DNA from: Geopsychrobacter electrodiphilus DSM 16401
Lineage (GTDB): Bacteria > Desulfobacterota > Desulfuromonadia > Desulfuromonadales > Geopsychrobacteraceae
Assembly (NCBI RefSeq): GCF_000384395.1
Contig: NZ_ARWE01000001.1
Coordinates: 2,010,894 to 2,074,893 of the forward strand
Direction of reading: 5' to 3'
DNA: 64,000 bases
In this document: positions 55,310 through 63,194 of the stretch, one piece after another
Position numbering within the stretch: position 1 is the first letter of the stretch
Layout of the letters: each line of letters starts with the position of its first letter
Made by a program: the position numbers and the translations under genes
The notes under the pieces: model-generated
Told to the model about the DNA's origin: nothing
Database searches by the model: none
Seen by the model: the letters and a program-made list of their open reading frames with translations, nothing else

Positions 55310-56557
55310 TCACCTGATCTTTTGTTTAAGCCAGCGCGGACGATAAAGGGGATCCCCGAGCAGAACCATCTGCCACGAAAGATATCGCTGGCTGTGAAAA
55401 TAAGCTTCAACCAGGGTCTCGGCATCAACAGTCAGCAGCCTGAAAAAAAGCTCCGGTTCGGGAAAGGCCTGAATATAAGGCTCAGCAACCGGGCCGAGAG
55501 TGGCGGTGACGCCGTCCTCCAACATCCGTTTGCACCACCCCTGCCCTGGCCCTGCGCGCAGGGTCGCACATTCACCGCTGGCAATATGATAGCCGATGGC
55601 CCCACGCCGCCAATCAAAAGCATCGACGTACTTTGCCAAACTGTACCAACCACAATAGAGGGCTGCATCGGGTGCCTCACCAGCTTGAAACAGGCCCGGC
55701 TCAGCATTTATCACCACCGGCATCAGGTTGAGCGACTTCAATTGTTCAGCTGCCAGATGAATAGACTGATCATAAAGATCATAGCTGCGCAAATTCGGCG
55801 TTCGATTCGCTGGGCCCTTGGCGTCAAAATAAGCGGTCCCCCGCAGCCCATCACGTTCGGCGAACAGGCTATCATCAATCATGCGCCTGGCGATTGCCAG
55901 TGAAGGAGCATCAATGCGACTTCCCAGCAAAACTTCAGCTGGAGTGTTCTCCAATTTCAGATGCTGGTAACCGACAAAAAACGGATTCGGCTGCCAGGCG
56001 TCGAGCGCATAATCGTCCTTCAGTACCAGCGTCAACTCAGAATCGAGCGCGGCGCCAGAATCTGACTTACGGGAGCGACTGATTTTTCTATCCAGTAACT
56101 CTAACTGCATCCGATCAACCGCAACGCCAGAGCGATGTTCATCAGCAGATTGGATAGATTGCATTAAGGTGTCGCGCTGCCGTTGCAACCGACGCAACGC
56201 TGCCAGCTCCTTTTCTGTCAGTGCCGGGGGCGCGACTTTTAACGGTACACCGTAGAGGGTGACAAATGCACGGATAGAGCTTGAAGATTTTCGTGCCTGT
56301 ATAAAATCACGAACCGGTTGTGCAACCTGTTGGTTGTAGACCTTGCGCGAGCAGGATTCGTTGGCTTCGATGGTGAGCGTCAGCAAGTTTTCCGTGGGGA
56401 TGCTACGCTTTTCCATATAATAATGAGCCAGCTCGAGGCTCCCCGGCATACGCCGGTTAGCGATCACCAGAACTTCAGCGGGCGACAATGCCCAGGCGGG
56501 AAGAAAGATGCCACAGAGGAGGCTAAGCGTCATCAGTAGGATGAGGATAATTTTCAT
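55310..56557 (-). CDS. TIGR03790-family exported protein
   Basis: Protein of 415 residues with a signal peptide (LMTLSLLCGIFLPAWA). The mature part begins LSPAEVLVIANRRMPGSLELAHYYMEKR and contains ESCSRKVYNQQVAQPVRDF and YGVPLKV, the pattern of TIGR03790, a family of unknown function that occurs in exosortase-bearing genomes. A charged segment (about 125-170) interrupts the domain. The ATG at 56557 has no good RBS but overlaps a short upstream frame that does. 181 bases separate it from xrtA. Confidence 0.85.
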   Translation of the reverse strand: MKIILILLMTLSLLCGIFLPAWALSPAEVLVIANRRMPGSLELAHYYMEKRSIPTENLLTLTIEANESCSRKVYNQQVAQPVRDFIQARKSSSSIRAFVTLYGVPLKVAPPALTEKELAALRRLQRQRDTLMQSIQSADEHRSGVAVDRMQLELLDRKISRSRKSDSGAALDSELTLVLKDDYALDAWQPNPFFVGYQHLKLENTPAEVLLGSRIDAPSLAIARRMIDDSLFAERDGLRGTAYFDAKGPANRTPNLRSYDLYDQSIHLAAEQLKSLNLMPVVINAEPGLFQAGEAPDAALYCGWYSLAKYVDAFDWRRGAIGYHIASGECATLRAGPGQGWCKRMLEDGVTATLGPVAEPYIQAFPEPELFFRLLTVDAETLVEAYFHSQRYLSWQMVLLGDPLYRPRWLKQKIR

Positions 56558-56616
56558 ATCTGCTGTAATCGCGGATACAAGTCTGCGTTAAAAATTGGAT
56601 ACCCCCACCCACCCAC
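56554..56616 (-). CDS. possible 20-codon leader ORF coupled to TIGR03790 gene
   Basis: A GTG at 56616 sits seven bases after a perfect AGGAGG and opens a frame of 20 codons (GGWGYPIFNADLYPRLQQI after the start) whose TGA overlaps the TIGR03790 ATG as ATGA. The downstream ATG has no clear Shine-Dalgarno of its own. This suggests translational coupling through a leader peptide, but the frame is short. Confidence 0.4.
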   Translation of the reverse strand: MGGWGYPIFNADLYPRLQQI

Positions 56617-56880
56617 GTAAGATCCTCCTGAAGAATGTCTGGATTACTGAGTTTAGACGAAGAACTTGATGCTGAAGAATAGCAGAATTTACCGCCGGCG
56701 CATGGATAGTCAGAAAGACTCCCGGCAAAAGTGCATCAGACAATTTGGCAACGTTAAAATCCTCCGCCACACGGAGGTCGTCAAGAGTATCGATCGGCGG
56801 CTGGCCACCCTTCCACCGTACCGATAGAAAAGCATCCCGAGGCGCAGGCCGACCCAGCGATGAAAGGAGATACAATAGCC
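56617..56880. other. gap between lipoprotein and TIGR03790 genes, no certain gene
   Basis: A minus-strand frame of 95 codons (56588-56875) is open here, but it lacks an RBS, a signal sequence or family resemblance. I regard it as noise. No terminator hairpin is evident, so transcripts from the lipoprotein gene may read into the exosortase genes. Confidence 0.4.
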
Positions 56881-58086
56881 CTAAAAATTTGGGAGATCTG
56901 GCGGCAACTGATCGAAGATCGTTGTGAAACTCCAGCTAATGGGGTTAGTAACAGTGTTCCCATAAATGTCGGAAACAGCCGTAAGATCAACCCGGTAGGA
57001 TGAGAACGCCATCAAGTACACCTCGGATGAGAATTTAACCTGTTTCAGGACAGGATCATAAGAGACTGTTCCGGGTACCAAACCCGTTGGGCCGCTGAGC
57101 TTAAGTGTCTGCACCGATACTGATGCAGGGTCAAGTGCTTCATCAAAAGTCATGGAGATTAACGCATCGATGGATGCACTGCCATTGACTACAGGGCTCT
57201 GACTGATGACTCTTGGCGGGGTCATATCCCAAACTGGATTGGCGGCCAGTATACGTTCGCTATACCGATCAAGAAGTGTGGTATTTAACGCGGCGCTATC
57301 TATCCCCAACATAATGGAAGACTTGATCTCCTCGACCGCGACTGCATCAACTGCATTAATAAGTCTCTGCGCAATGATCGCACCATTATTCATCACCTGA
57401 TCGCTGATCATCAATGAACTTGCCTCCCTGTGGCTCTCAGCATAAATGGGACCGGTATTCTGCTCAACATCTGCCTGCAGGCTGCCCATCAAGGCTGCGG
57501 TAATGCGAGCGGCACGATGAACATCTACCATCTCAGGTTTCGTCTGTTGCTGGAGATAGTCCTCAAACAGGGAAACACCGCTGCTCAGGCCAAGCTTCGT
57601 ACGAACGCGGGTTTCTGCGTCCGCAAACGAAAGAGAGGGGTTTTTGTCGAGTTCATTCTTGACCAAGGTCGTCAGGGGGGAGACAAAGGACCAGTGACCC
57701 GCCGGGGCTTCAAGGATGTAACCCTCGGAGATACTCTGATTGCTCTGGTCTTCATCTACCGTCACACCTGCGATAATCTCGGCGACGACCGGATAAAGTC
57801 CCCCTTCCCCCGGCTGTATATCCAGTGAGAATCGACCTTGAGCCCCAGAGTTTGTCCATGGTTCATCATTATCCTGGCGACGATTACCGTTGCGATCCAG
57901 GAAAACCCTGGCATTAGTGAGATAACCATCGGCAACCTGCCCGTTCAAAACGGTAACGGAACCTGTGTTCGCCACGATTCCGCTGCCACTGCCAGTGTCA
58001 CCGCCACCTCCTCCACCGCCACAGGCGGCCAAAACCAAACCCAGGGATACGACGGTGAGACATTTTATATATTTAATAGTACGCAT
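56881..58086 (-). CDS. Gly-rich lipoprotein with C-terminal Ig-like domain
   Basis: A lipobox (VLAAC, Cys22) is followed by a run of Gly and a TGSGSG linker. The region at about 45-95 (VADGYLTNARVFLDRNGNRRQDNDEP) resembles a carboxypeptidase-regulatory or dockerin-like calcium-loop unit often seen in exported Geobacter lipoproteins. A helical middle part (about 125-280) follows, then a Big_5/SbsA-type Ig-like domain (about 293-390, PPRVISQSPVVNGSASIDALISMTFDEALD). GGGAG precedes the ATG. It starts 11 bases after the FN3/cadherin-like gene stop and belongs to the tandem-riboswitch transcript. Confidence 0.82.
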   Translation of the reverse strand: MRTIKYIKCLTVVSLGLVLAACGGGGGGGDTGSGSGIVANTGSVTVLNGQVADGYLTNARVFLDRNGNRRQDNDEPWTNSGAQGRFSLDIQPGEGGLYPVVAEIIAGVTVDEDQSNQSISEGYILEAPAGHWSFVSPLTTLVKNELDKNPSLSFADAETRVRTKLGLSSGVSLFEDYLQQQTKPEMVDVHRAARITAALMGSLQADVEQNTGPIYAESHREASSLMISDQVMNNGAIIAQRLINAVDAVAVEEIKSSIMLGIDSAALNTTLLDRYSERILAANPVWDMTPPRVISQSPVVNGSASIDALISMTFDEALDPASVSVQTLKLSGPTGLVPGTVSYDPVLKQVKFSSEVYLMAFSSYRVDLTAVSDIYGNTVTNPISWSFTTIFDQLPPDLPNF

Positions 58087-58097
58087 TTTTTTACTCC

Positions 58098-60170
58098 CTA
58101 TTGTTGCGGTTTTGGAACGATAAGAGACGCCGCCTCATTAACCGAATTGACGTAGATCCAGTAACCAACCCGGGGAATGAGGATCGCTCCTTGTGCTCCA
58201 GCACTGCTTTCGAAAATATTGTTGTTCCCCCAATCCAGGCCGGCGAAGCGATAAAGTCCGTTAATCACCTGCTGGCTACTGGCAGCTTCAGCCCAGGTTA
58301 TTGGCGCAGCTCCGGTGTTCTGAAATTGAACTTCTGCGAGGGGAACATTCCCGCCATAGGGATTAGAGATGAGATTCCAGCCGGTTTTGACCGGGATTTT
58401 ATATGTCAGTGTCGTGATCTCGCCAAATGATCCAAGGTCAGGCAGCAAGCTGTTAGTCATCCGTTTGATGACATAACCTTCACCTGGGCTCGCTGGGCCA
58501 TTAGTGTCAACCAGGGCGTAACTGCCATTACTGGTAACACTGTGAACCCAGCGAAAGGACTGGGTTGCCCCAAGCGCTTCGACACTGCTGAGTTGAGCAG
58601 GCGCGATATCTCCCGGGGTGCCGACGAGATTCTTTCCATTCAAAAGTTCAACCCGAGGACCAGCAAGTTCGGTCCCGACGGGTAAGCGGGAAAGAATATT
58701 GCCTTGCGCATCTCTGGTTTCAAAGTGGAAATGCTGAGACGCGGCCGGGCCGAGACAGGTTTTGAAAACGTAGGTCGCACCAACATTAACGTTGCCGCTT
58801 TCACGGGTCATTACATAGGCGTATCCGTTCAGGTGAAGAACAACCTCTGGCAATACCCCGCCAGAACTATCCTGCATGACAACCCGGAATATATATTCGA
58901 GGTCACCTTTTGGAAGTCCGGCAACAAGGTTGTTTGAGTCATCGCCATTATCAGCACGGCTGACACCAGGCAAACCGGTTTCCGCGGTGGGAAGCCTCAA
59001 CCCTTCGATTACAACCGAACCAACATTTATGGTGATTGCTTCAGAATCACTCAAGCTGCCGTCACTGACGTTGAAGGTCAGGTTATAACTTCCTACCTGG
59101 CTGCTGCCTGGGGTCCAGGAGAAGGTATGCGTTGTCGTATTGAAATAAGCTCCACTCGGCAGGCCAGCAACGCTGTAGGTCAAGCTGGTGCCGTCGGGGT
59201 CGCTAGCATTGACGGTGAAGCTTAACAGGGAACCCTCGTTGACCGTCTTGCTGCCGATGGAGGCTAACACCGGGGCCTGATTCAGGTTACCGACACTGAT
59301 CGTAATGGTTTCTGAATCACTCAGGCTGCCGTCACTGACGCTGAAGGTGAGGCTGTAGTTTGCCGCCTGGCTGCTGTTCGGCGTCCAGCTGAAGGTATGG
59401 GTCGTCGCATTAAAGGAGGCGCCGCCTGGCAGACCAGTAACGCTGTAGATCAAGTTGTTGCCGTCGGGGTCACTGCCACTAATGATGAAGATCAAGGCTG
59501 AACCTTCATTGACCGTTTTATTGCCAATAGAGGCCAACACTGGGGCGCGATTCAGATCACCGACACTGATCGTGATCGTTTCTGAAGCACTCAGGCTACC
59601 GTCATTGGCACTAAAGGTCAGGCTGTAACTCCCCGCCTGGCTGGTATTCGGTGTCCAGCTGAAGGCATGCGTAGTTGGATTGAAAGAGGCGCCTGCTGGC
59701 AGACCGGTAACGCTATAGGTCAGGCTGTTACCGTCGGGATCACTGGCACTGATTGTAAAGTTAAGGGTAGAGTTTTCGGTGACTATCTTGTTACCGATAG
59801 CTGCTAAAATCGGGGGCAGATTGGTGGTACCGCCAACTGCAGCACTAGTGACTATGTTGGAATAAGCACTCTCATAGCCCGATGCATCATATGCAACCAC
59901 CGCAAAATAGTGGGTTTGAGTATCGGCTAAACCGGTAATGCTCGTGCTTAAGGATGTTCCGACATCAATCGGCGAGTTACCCTGATTGGCACCACTGCCA
60001 TTGAAAGGCAGGGCAGAAGAATCGGCCCGATAATAGAGCTTGTATCCAGTAATGTCGCTACTTGGGCTGGGATCCCAGGCCAAGGTCACCGACTTAGCGC
60101 TGGCGACATTTGAAAGAATTAAACTGAAACAAAACGTGAAAAATAATATTTTGCCGATAATGTGAGCCAT
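58098..60170 (-). CDS. exported FN3/cadherin-like repeat protein under tandem riboswitches
   Basis: Protein of 690 residues with a signal peptide (KILFFTFCFSLILSNVASA). An FN3-like domain (about 22-108, LAWDPSPSSDITGYKLYYRA) homologous to that of the 48.4 kb protein is followed by three He_PIG/cadherin-like domains of 90 residues (ASDPDG, SYSLTF, DGSLS in each). A C-terminal part of about 285 residues (GWNLISNPYGG, PRVGYWIYVN) carries no membrane anchor or PEP-CTERM signal. The ATG at 60170 has GGAG seven bases upstream; the longer frame adds five residues. Probably a surface or matrix protein whose expression depends on a cyclic dinucleotide. Confidence 0.85.
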   Translation of the reverse strand: MAHIIGKILFFTFCFSLILSNVASAKSVTLAWDPSPSSDITGYKLYYRADSSALPFNGSGANQGNSPIDVGTSLSTSITGLADTQTHYFAVVAYDASGYESAYSNIVTSAAVGGTTNLPPILAAIGNKIVTENSTLNFTISASDPDGNSLTYSVTGLPAGASFNPTTHAFSWTPNTSQAGSYSLTFSANDGSLSASETITISVGDLNRAPVLASIGNKTVNEGSALIFIISGSDPDGNNLIYSVTGLPGGASFNATTHTFSWTPNSSQAANYSLTFSVSDGSLSDSETITISVGNLNQAPVLASIGSKTVNEGSLLSFTVNASDPDGTSLTYSVAGLPSGAYFNTTTHTFSWTPGSSQVGSYNLTFNVSDGSLSDSEAITINVGSVVIEGLRLPTAETGLPGVSRADNGDDSNNLVAGLPKGDLEYIFRVVMQDSSGGVLPEVVLHLNGYAYVMTRESGNVNVGATYVFKTCLGPAASQHFHFETRDAQGNILSRLPVGTELAGPRVELLNGKNLVGTPGDIAPAQLSSVEALGATQSFRWVHSVTSNGSYALVDTNGPASPGEGYVIKRMTNSLLPDLGSFGEITTLTYKIPVKTGWNLISNPYGGNVPLAEVQFQNTGAAPITWAEAASSQQVINGLYRFAGLDWGNNNIFESSAGAQGAILIPRVGYWIYVNSVNEAASLIVPKPQQ
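59007..59816 (-). repeat. three 270-bp tandem repeats encoding cadherin-like domains
   Basis: Units at 59547-59816, 59277-59546 and 59007-59276 each encode 90 residues with the order (A/P)P(V/I)LA(S/A)IG, SDPDG, GLP, FSWTP, DGSLS, ITI(S/N)VG. DNA identity is high, particularly between the second and third units, so copy number may change by recombination. Confidence 0.85.
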
Positions 60171-60222
60171 TTTTTTCTCCTGCATTTATTTGGACTGACT
60201 GTTTTAGCTATACGGTCAGGGC

Positions 60223-60262
60223 AAAAAAAGCGCTCACCTCGTTACCGAAGGTGAGCGCTTTT
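60223..60262 (-). terminator. terminator of the proximal riboswitch unit
   Basis: On the minus strand AAAAGCGCTCACCT, a short loop, then AGGTGAGCGCT followed by seven T. It lies between the proximal GEMM aptamer and the FN3/cadherin-like gene. Confidence 0.9.
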
Positions 60263-60300
60263 GAGTACAGGGAAAAATCAGGGCAAAAGTTAGCTAACAC

Positions 60301-60386
60301 TCTCTTCGGCAACCCGGCTATCCTGACTTTCAGGACCCGTGGTTTTGCGTCGCCAGATTTCTCTGGTTTTGCCCTTATCGGAGACT
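60301..60386 (-). promoter_or_regulatory. GEMM-I riboswitch, proximal copy
   Basis: The minus strand reads CTCCGATAAGGGCAAAACC, P2 stem with GAAA tetraloop (CCAGA-GAAA-TCTGG), CGACGCAAAACCACGGG, P3 stem (TCCTGA...TCAGGA), TAGCCGGGTTGCCGAAGAG. All hallmark GEMM-I blocks are present. It is nearly identical to the aptamer at 48203-48290 in P1/P2. A terminator follows 38 bases on. Confidence 0.9.
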
Positions 60387-60504
60387 AATTTTTGTATTTA
60401 AAACTAAGCCATCTACGTATTACTCCTGTTGCGCAAGGCAGCGGCAGTTCAAAATTTGATAGTCTAAAAATTCCGGATAAGTTTGAATCAAGGTAGGGTG
60501 AAAC

Positions 60505-60543
60505 AAAAAAGCGCCCACCTCAGTTAAAGAGGTGGGCGCTTTT
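60505..60543 (-). terminator. terminator of the distal riboswitch unit
   Basis: On the minus strand AAAAGCGCCCACCT, a loop, then AGGTGGGCGCT and six T. The stem sequence differs from the proximal one by compensating changes, so both are maintained as functional hairpins. Confidence 0.9.
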
Positions 60544-60582
60544 GATTGCGGGAGGATAAGGTGGGCAAACAATTGCGTACAC

Positions 60583-60666
60583 ACTCTTCGGTAACCCGGC
60601 TGTCCTTATTTGAGGACCCGTGGTTTTGCGTCACCAGATTTCTCTGGTTTTGCCCTTATCGGAGAC
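60583..60666 (-). promoter_or_regulatory. GEMM-I riboswitch, distal copy
   Basis: The minus strand repeats the proximal architecture: CTCCGATAAGGGCAAAACC, P2 with GAAA loop, TGACGCAAAACCACGGG, P3 (TCCTCA...AAGGACA) and CAGCCGGGTTACCGAAGAG. It precedes its own terminator (60505-60543), and the whole unit then precedes the proximal aptamer, giving two switches in series. Confidence 0.9.
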
Positions 60667-60749
60667 TTATACAGTTTTTATGAGTGCCTGATACTTTTCC
60701 ACTTTGGGAAAACGATTATTAATTAGAATACAATAACTTATTGGTTCGT

Positions 60750-60777
60750 ATTATGCCATATTTCAAAATGCAGTCAA
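60750..60777 (-). promoter_or_regulatory. promoter upstream of tandem riboswitches
   Basis: On the minus strand TTGACT, 16 bases, CATAAT. Transcription would start near 60743, about 77 bases before the distal aptamer, leaving a leader of some 570 bases. The 60667-60875 stretch is AT-rich and otherwise empty; the IS30 end lies about 100 bases upstream of this promoter. Confidence 0.6.
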
Positions 60778-60875
60778 GTACTTTTTTTAATTTTATTTTT
60801 ATTTTACAACTACTTAACATCACATGTATTTTCAAGAGATATCAAAATCTGTTATCGGTTTTTAAAAGGCCGGGC

Positions 60876-61997
60876 TCAAAATTGAAGTGCAACACTTTGA
60901 GGAGTTAAAGTGTTGCTATGGAAGATACCTACAAGCATTTGGATTGTACAGAGCGGGCAGTTATTCAAGTGGGACTGGAGCAGGGACATTCTTTGCGCTC
61001 CATCTCCCAGAGTTTGAGCCGTTCCGTGAGCACCGTAAGCCGAGAGTTGCAACGTAACCATTGGAAGCCACCGTCTTCCCGGTCAGGTCGGCGGGGCCGG
61101 CGACCGGTAGCAGGAGGCTATCGTGCCACACGGGCCGAGCACCGCGCCAGACAGCTGGCACACAAACCACGAAAGGATAAGCGACTGATCCCCGGCAATG
61201 CCCTCTGGTCGAAGGTTGTTTCACTCTTGCAGACGGGGAATTCACCAGAGCAGGTTTCTGGTACACTGAAGCGCATGCACCCCAAGGAGCCTCAGTTTCA
61301 GATCAGCCATGAAACCATTTACACGGCGATCTACACCATGCCGCGCGGAGAATTACGCAAAGAGGTCATTTCTTTGCTGCGGCAATCCCGCAAGAAGCGT
61401 CGGCCGCGCAGCCGTGGTGAAGATCGCCGGGGCAGTCTCCCCAATATGGTCAGCATCCATGAGCGCCCCCCAGAGGTGGACGAACGATTGGTTCCTGGCC
61501 ACTGGGAGGGCGACCTCATCAAGGGAGCGCGCAACGCATCGGCCGTGGGGACGCTGGTGGAGAGGACCAGTCTGTTCGTGGCTCTGGCCAAAGTCGACAA
61601 TGGCAGCGCTGAGTCCGCCCAGAAGGGGTTCAGCTATGTTCTCAATCGGATCGATGCCCAACGACGTTTAAGCATGACCTACGACCAGGGCAAAGAGATG
61701 GCCTGTCACGAGATACTGTCGGAGAAGACCGGGATCAAGGTTTATTTTGCCGATCCCCATAGCCCCTGGCAGCGAGGCATCAACGAAAACACCAATGGCC
61801 TGCTGCGCCAGTATCTACCAAAGAGTACGGATCTCTCGGCATTCTCTCAGGAGGAGCTTGACCAGATCGCCTTGAAGCTCAACGCCAGGCCGAGGAAAAG
61901 TCTTGATTGGAAGTGCCCAGCCGAAATTTTTCTGCCGGATTTCGATTTTCGCGAATACTATGGGCGCATTCTAGAACCTGTTGCACTTCGAACTTGA
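60876..61997 (+). mobile_element. IS30-family insertion sequence, apparently intact
   Basis: The 1,122-base element has 19-bp terminal inverted repeats at 60876-60894 and 61979-61997 (TCAAAATTGAAGTGCAACA against TCAAGTTCGAAGTGCAACA, 16 of 19 identical) around one full-length transposase gene. Size and the single gene fit IS30. The right repeat overlaps the last codons and stop of the transposase. No convincing short target duplication is seen (flanks GGC and AAC). It sits next to the leader region of the FN3/cadherin-like gene. Confidence 0.9.
60918..61997 (+). CDS. IS30-family transposase
   Basis: DDE transposase of 359 residues. The N-terminal HTH (LDCTERAVIQVGLEQGHSLRSI, SRSVSTVSREL) binds the element ends. 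The catalytic core carries the acidic triad: Asp in GHWEGDLIKG, Asp in MTYDQGKE and Glu in NENTNGLLRQYLP. These motifs define IS30. Full length, no frameshift, so probably active. GAGTTAAAG serves as a modest RBS. Confidence 0.95.
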   Translation: MEDTYKHLDCTERAVIQVGLEQGHSLRSISQSLSRSVSTVSRELQRNHWKPPSSRSGRRGRRPVAGGYRATRAEHRARQLAHKPRKDKRLIPGNALWSKVVSLLQTGNSPEQVSGTLKRMHPKEPQFQISHETIYTAIYTMPRGELRKEVISLLRQSRKKRRPRSRGEDRRGSLPNMVSIHERPPEVDERLVPGHWEGDLIKGARNASAVGTLVERTSLFVALAKVDNGSAESAQKGFSYVLNRIDAQRRLSMTYDQGKEMACHEILSEKTGIKVYFADPHSPWQRGINENTNGLLRQYLPKSTDLSAFSQEELDQIALKLNARPRKSLDWKCPAEIFLPDFDFREYYGRILEPVALRT

Positions 61998-62183
61998 AAC
62001 CGCCAAGCTAAAAACGTAGAACTGATCGCAGCAAGCGACAATCATATTTTTGAAACTTACAATCGTCTGTCATGATCCACACCCGGTTCTTAATCCCCTG
62101 ATAAATCAACATCTAATCAACTGGGTCCAGGTGATAAAAAACAGGTCTTTAAGTAAGCATCTTCACCCTTGAAATCGAGTAAT

Positions 62184-62276
62184 TCAAAACCGCTTTCTCG
62201 AACGATGGTCACCGTGATAGTAAATCAATCCTATAAATTCCATGAAAAGGTACTTTGCTCTTTTTAGCGACTGATA
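62184..62276 (-). pseudogene. out-of-frame C-terminus of the YdcF-like gene
   Basis: Reading on from the G run in the third frame gives YQSLKRAKYLFMEFIGLIYY and ten more residues before TGA at 62184-62186. The E-F-I-G-L-I-Y-Y ending matches the usual DUF218 C-terminal helix, so this is the original end of the gene. The run would need 12 or 15 G instead of 14 to connect the frames. Confidence 0.65.
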
Positions 62277-62878
62277 CCCCCCCCCCCCCCGAATAACTTC
62301 GTCGCATAGGTTGGGTAGATGCCCAACTCAATATCTCGATCATCTGCAAGCTGAGTAAAAGCCAAAAAAGATCTCTTTGTGTGATAGTCAGAGGTAACAA
62401 TTATTAAGCTGCCAAGATGGTTATCAAAGGCATAATCGAGGATATGTTTTACATCAAAGTAGGTTCCGCTTTTTGTAAAGGGTAATTTAACGATCGCGTG
62501 AACAGGAACCCCAGCTTTGATTAATTTCTGCTCTGCCCATTCAATTTTATACAAGTTTCTTTGGAAAGATTCCGACCAGGCACTTAAGACTCCATCGTTG
62601 GCCAGAATGACCCGTGAGGCTCGTCCCTGATTAAACAAAAGAGCTGCTGCCGGTAACCTTTCGCGTGCGCTCCCTGCCATTAAAACAATCGCATCTGCGT
62701 GAGCCAGAGGTTTCTCAAAAACCAAATACTCATCGAGTGCCATAAAAAATAGAATCAACCCCAGGATAAAAAAGGCTGGGATTAAAAACCCAGAGATAAA
62801 GAGGAGTCGCCACTTTCTCGTTATGGGAGATTTATTCTTTACATTAAAGAAATATCTCATCTCTCGGATGGGGTCCAC
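62264..62878 (-). CDS. YdcF/SanA-family (DUF218) membrane protein, frame broken at a G/C run
   Basis: Protein of 204 residues as it stands: N-terminal helix (about 28-50), then the DUF218 core with DAIVLMAGSARERLPAAALLFNQGRASRVILANDG and IIVTSDYHTKRSFLAF. The last residues (GGGGGISR) come from a run of 14 C on the plus strand and are followed at once by a stop. The expected family ending (aromatic residues, then an E-x-x-x-L-x-YY helix) is found in another frame directly after the run. The gene is therefore either shifted by the homopolymer, phase-variable or affected by a sequencing error. DUF218 proteins act in envelope or polysaccharide metabolism. GTG start; an ATG six codons on is possible. 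Confidence 0.75.
   Translation of the reverse strand: MDPIREMRYFFNVKNKSPITRKWRLLFISGFLIPAFFILGLILFFMALDEYLVFEKPLAHADAIVLMAGSARERLPAAALLFNQGRASRVILANDGVLSAWSESFQRNLYKIEWAEQKLIKAGVPVHAIVKLPFTKSGTYFDVKHILDYAFDNHLGSLIIVTSDYHTKRSFLAFTQLADDRDIELGIYPTYATKLFGGGGGISR
62277..62290. repeat. homopolymer of 14 C within a coding frame
   Basis: Fourteen consecutive C on the plus strand (G on the coding strand) mark the junction between two frames of the YdcF-like gene. Such runs change length readily during replication and are also prone to sequencing error. Confidence 0.95.
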
Positions 62879-62880
62879 AT

Positions 62881-63194
62881 GGCTATACGATTACCACTAA
62901 AATATCGAATCCAGGCATCCAGAATTGCAGCATTTGCCGTGACGAAATAAAGAGCAAATACAAAGTGCCTGTCCTATTGATTAATTACCAGACTCCAGGA
63001 AATTCTATGCACAAGGGTCGACTTATCGAAAATACCCTTTCACATACGGAGAAAAGAGTCAGCTGTAGACTTGGCCCCTAGAGTCATTTGGAGTGTTTTG
63101 TAGCGGTCTTTCACCTCCTGATCCATGCCGGCTTTTACCGACGCTTCCCTAATATTCCTTAGCCTTTCTATAGCCTTTCTAGAACGATTAGACG
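62881..63194. other. gap without recognised gene
   Basis: No open frame with an RBS, no RNA fold and no repeat family was identified between the YdcF-like gene and the acetyltransferase gene. The end of the region has a run of CCTTTCT-like repeats near 63160-63180. Confidence 0.4.

Noticed and set aside
56588-56875. 95-codon open frame on the minus strand between the lipoprotein and TIGR03790 genes
   Set aside because: No RBS, no signal or membrane segment and no family resemblance; the composition looks like non-coding sequence.
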